Below are positions 61,379 to 64,000 of a DNA stretch of 64,000 nt, one piece after another. Made by a program: the position numbers and the translations under genes. Source of the stretch: Lucifuga dentata (Eukaryota > Chordata > Actinopteri > Ophidiiformes > Bythitidae); contig VXCM01001242.1 in assembly GCA_014773175.1 (NCBI GenBank), forward strand, positions 175,591 through 239,590, written 5' to 3'. Each line of letters begins with the position of its first letter. Position 1 is the stretch's first letter. The notes beneath the pieces are model-generated. The model had not been told where the DNA came from. It ran no database searches and saw nothing but the letters and a program-made list of their open reading frames with translations.

Positions 61379-62339
61379 ACTTTTGCACTTAGACTCACCA
61401 GCATGATATGAAGATAGAGCAGTTTCAGTCTTTTACCTGTGTACGGGTGAGTGTCTTTTTTATTTGATATTTAAGGTTTTACTGTCATTTTATTTTATTT
61501 TGATGGTATCTTACTGTTATCTGTCTTGCTGTATTTTATGTATTCTTTTTTTCTGTTTTTGGGCCTTTGATTTATGATTCTCTGAGCCAAATTCCTGTGT
61601 TCAACTACTGTATGCTGGAAAGGTAATAAAATCCCGCATCTTTATGTGGCCAGTCAGAGTGATGTAGCATGCGGGTGGCGACTTTACTGTTGTGCATGGC
61701 TGCCAATAGTATTTCAAGTTGTCATCACTCAGAGGAATAAAGCGCCCCGTGATCCCTGATAAGAGACCTGTACTGCTCTGAGGGGACTGAATGGAGAGCC
61801 CAGTTCAATTAATCAGAGCTCTCTCTTCGTCTAATTGTGCCAGCAAGGCAGCAGCTGTGACTGGATCCGAGGCAGGACTGACGTGCTGATAGCCGTCACC
61901 TCGGCGACAGCGAGTGTCTTTAAATATTCATGCCTGTCACTCACCTCATGCAGAGCGGGTGGCTCGCTTTTCCTCTCTCTTTCACACACACACCCACCCA
62001 CACCCACACGCACTTCAAGTTATTGCCATTCGGTTTCATTGGCTTGGCAAAAAAAAGAAAAAAAGAAAAAAGCAATCATACTGTATGTTTTCATAGAGAT
62101 GATATAACAGATGAGTGAAGGCCTTCCTTTTCTTCTTTTTTTTCCCTGGCTCCTGGTGCTGCTTCGTGCATATTTTGGTATCAGCACATCTTAAATAAAC
62201 ACCTTCCACTTCTCTCATTTTCTTTTTTGCTTATATGTTTGACATCTAAGCTTAGCATCACTTCCAGTTACCACCCACTCTCATTTCTCCCTTTGCCAGA
62301 CTCCATCCATGTTCTGATGCCGTCCACTGAACTATCACC

Positions 62340-62701
62340 CTTAGATTTTCTCCTGTTCTCTCTCTCTCTCTCTCTTTCTCAGTTCATCCTGCCTCTCTCC
62401 TGACTTTATCTAATCTTATCTGTTGCTTCATCTCTTCTCTCTGCTCTCCTAACATCCTCAGTTTTATCTCACTCTCTGTACCTCTCCCTCCCTCTCTCCT
62501 TCTGTCTCCATTTTCACTGCTACCACACGTTCTGTCTCTGTTCCTCTCTCCATAACTCTCCCCTCCTCCATTTCCGTTTTTCTTTCTCTCTCTTTGATCG
62601 CCCCTCTGTGTTCCACTTTCTCCCCCTCCTCAGTTTCTATATTGAGTCTGCTCTCACCCTTTCACCTCAGTCTCTTACCCACTAGATCCTTTCCCTTCAT
62701 T

Positions 62702-62746
<45 letters not shown>
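62340..62746. repeat. polypyrimidine-rich stretch with (TC)n
   Basis: C/T-rich sequence on the plus strand ending in about 21 uninterrupted CT units at 62704-62746. Open frames across it are compositional. Confidence 0.9.
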
Positions 62747-62748
<2 letters not shown>

Positions 62749-64000
62749 GGCGACTGGCAGCAGCGTTTGGCTCTCCCACAAGCCACCTGTCTCTGTGTCC
62801 TCATAGCTCCATTCAGTTGCCGCTTATTTTTTTGTTTTGTGAATGACGGCCATCAGAAAAACAGACTCTGGGGGTACGTCTTCCTGGAGAGCCGAGGTGT
62901 CGCTTCAGGGAACAAGGCTGCTTTATTGTGCCTGTAATGTGTCACTATGGAGATTTGAGCTTAATCTTGCTGGTGTAGCCTGTAACTCCTGTTTGTTGGT
63001 GATGGAGTGCAGGGTTAGCATGAGATTACACTCTGGCTGACCTGTTAACTCCCTCGAGGCACTTTAATTGGCAAAGAAAACAGGCAATTCGAGCTAGTGG
63101 TCCTTATTGACATTGTGAATTTGGGACAAAATGCCCTTAAAAGTTCACAGTATGCCTGTGAAATAACAAATGACAGGCAAAGCATGAAGCCTATAATTAA
63201 AACTGCCCTCTTCCTATTCACCTTATTTACGTTTGTCTGTTGAACCGTCATATATCCGCTTGTAAATGCGACTTGTGCTGTATCCGCCTTGGGCTGCTGA
63301 AGGTGATTCATGACAAGGTAAAATATGATGAATTCTTTTCAGTACAAGGAAGAAAGATGAGCTTCCATTGGGCAACAAAAACAGAGTTGTGTTTGCTCAG
63401 AAAACATTAGAGCTTTCAGCCTGAGGCAGTCGAAAATGTCACTTAGTGTTACTCTGTTGATTTGGGGATATATTAGGATTTAAAGTAAAGCTGTTTTTGT
63501 GGTACTAACGAAGTTCTGACTTGCCGATCCATCATGCAGAGCCGCTATCTCAAATTTATGTAGAATCAGTCTGAAAAATGATCTAAACATGTCGAAAAAA
63601 AAAAGAGTAAAGTTAGACACATGGGCTCTGAAACATTTACTTGCTAATACACACTGCAAGAGTTTGTAAAGCACAGGGTACTAAGATTATAATGCAATAA
63701 AATCCTAAAAACTCTCCAGCCTTTGATTTTTCTAGGTCCACATTTCATGTAATAATCTGGAGATTTAAGTACATTTGGCCTTCAGCTCCTAGTCTCCCAA
63801 AATATGTCCTCATAAACTGTCTTGCCTTCTTTTGGCCTGTAGGTGGAGTAAGAAGGCTGGCAGTGATGGCTGCCTGCCGTCCTCTCCTCCTCCTCCTCCT
63901 CCTCTTCTCATCTCACATTAATCTGAGGTGACAGGAGTTTCATACACCACTGCCACGCACCGATGCCCTGTCCCCCAAGTCATGTGTCCATGCTGCACCC

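Larger units (their letters stand above)
58419..64000 (+). other. syngap1: syngap1 intron 2 (partial)
   Basis: Exon 3, which in human starts IHPLLIRDRRSESS, was not found before the window ends. The intron holds two TTAA foldback elements and a pyrimidine-rich region at 62340-62746. Between 58420-59790 and 61380-62300 nothing is assignable beyond AT-rich sequence and short CA and poly-A runs; the same is true of 62750-64000, which has a (CTC)n run at about 63880-63905. Confidence 0.7.

Noticed and set aside
58419..64000. syngap1 exon 3 within the window
   Set aside because: No frame resembling IHPLLIRDRRSE with an acceptor was found up to the right edge.

Overview
The window is vertebrate nuclear DNA, most likely from a ray-finned (teleost) fish. 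Coding sequence is sparse, in short exons with GT/AG introns. Introns are AT-rich and full of microsatellites, Tc1-like and MITE-like DNA transposons and LINE-like fragments. No bacterial, phage or CRISPR feature was seen. Two genes were recognised by reading exons across splice sites; both lie on the + strand.

Left part (about 1-12.6 kb): the 3' two thirds of phf1 (Polycomb-like 1, a PRC2 accessory protein). Eight consecutive exons (2941-3009, 3342-3465, 4554-4621, 5754-5885, 7737-7815, 9212-9324, 9499-9585, 11580-11979) join in one open frame of 356 residues plus a split Arg and a stop codon. They encode the end of the second PHD finger, the extended-homology winged helix, a linker and the C-terminal chromo-like domain. 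Exons for Tudor, PHD1 and the start of PHD2 must lie left of the window.

Middle (12.6-19.3 kb): intergenic DNA with repeats and no recognisable gene. In human the small gene CUTA sits between PHF1 and SYNGAP1; I see no trace of it here.

Right part (19.3 kb to the end): the 5' end of syngap1, the synaptic Ras/Rap GTPase-activating protein. The start codon is in a short first coding exon ending at 19481. The second coding exon (58086-58418) follows a 38.6-kb intron made largely of repeats. Exon 3 lies beyond the right edge. The codon split at the exon 1/2 junction matches human Asp23, and exon 2 ends at the position of human residue 63. Exon 2 carries about nine tandem PSYDR-like pentapeptides where human has a single unit.

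Repeats: one family of foldback elements flanked by TTAA, in two subfamilies called A and B here, occurs at 21 places and covers about a sixth of the window. One A copy sits inside a B copy and shows the TTAA target duplication directly. The sequence also contains 19 single-N joins. Eight are flanked by exact 59-67-bp direct repeats, which look like unmerged contig overlaps; one falls inside syngap1 exon 2 and artificially breaks its frame.
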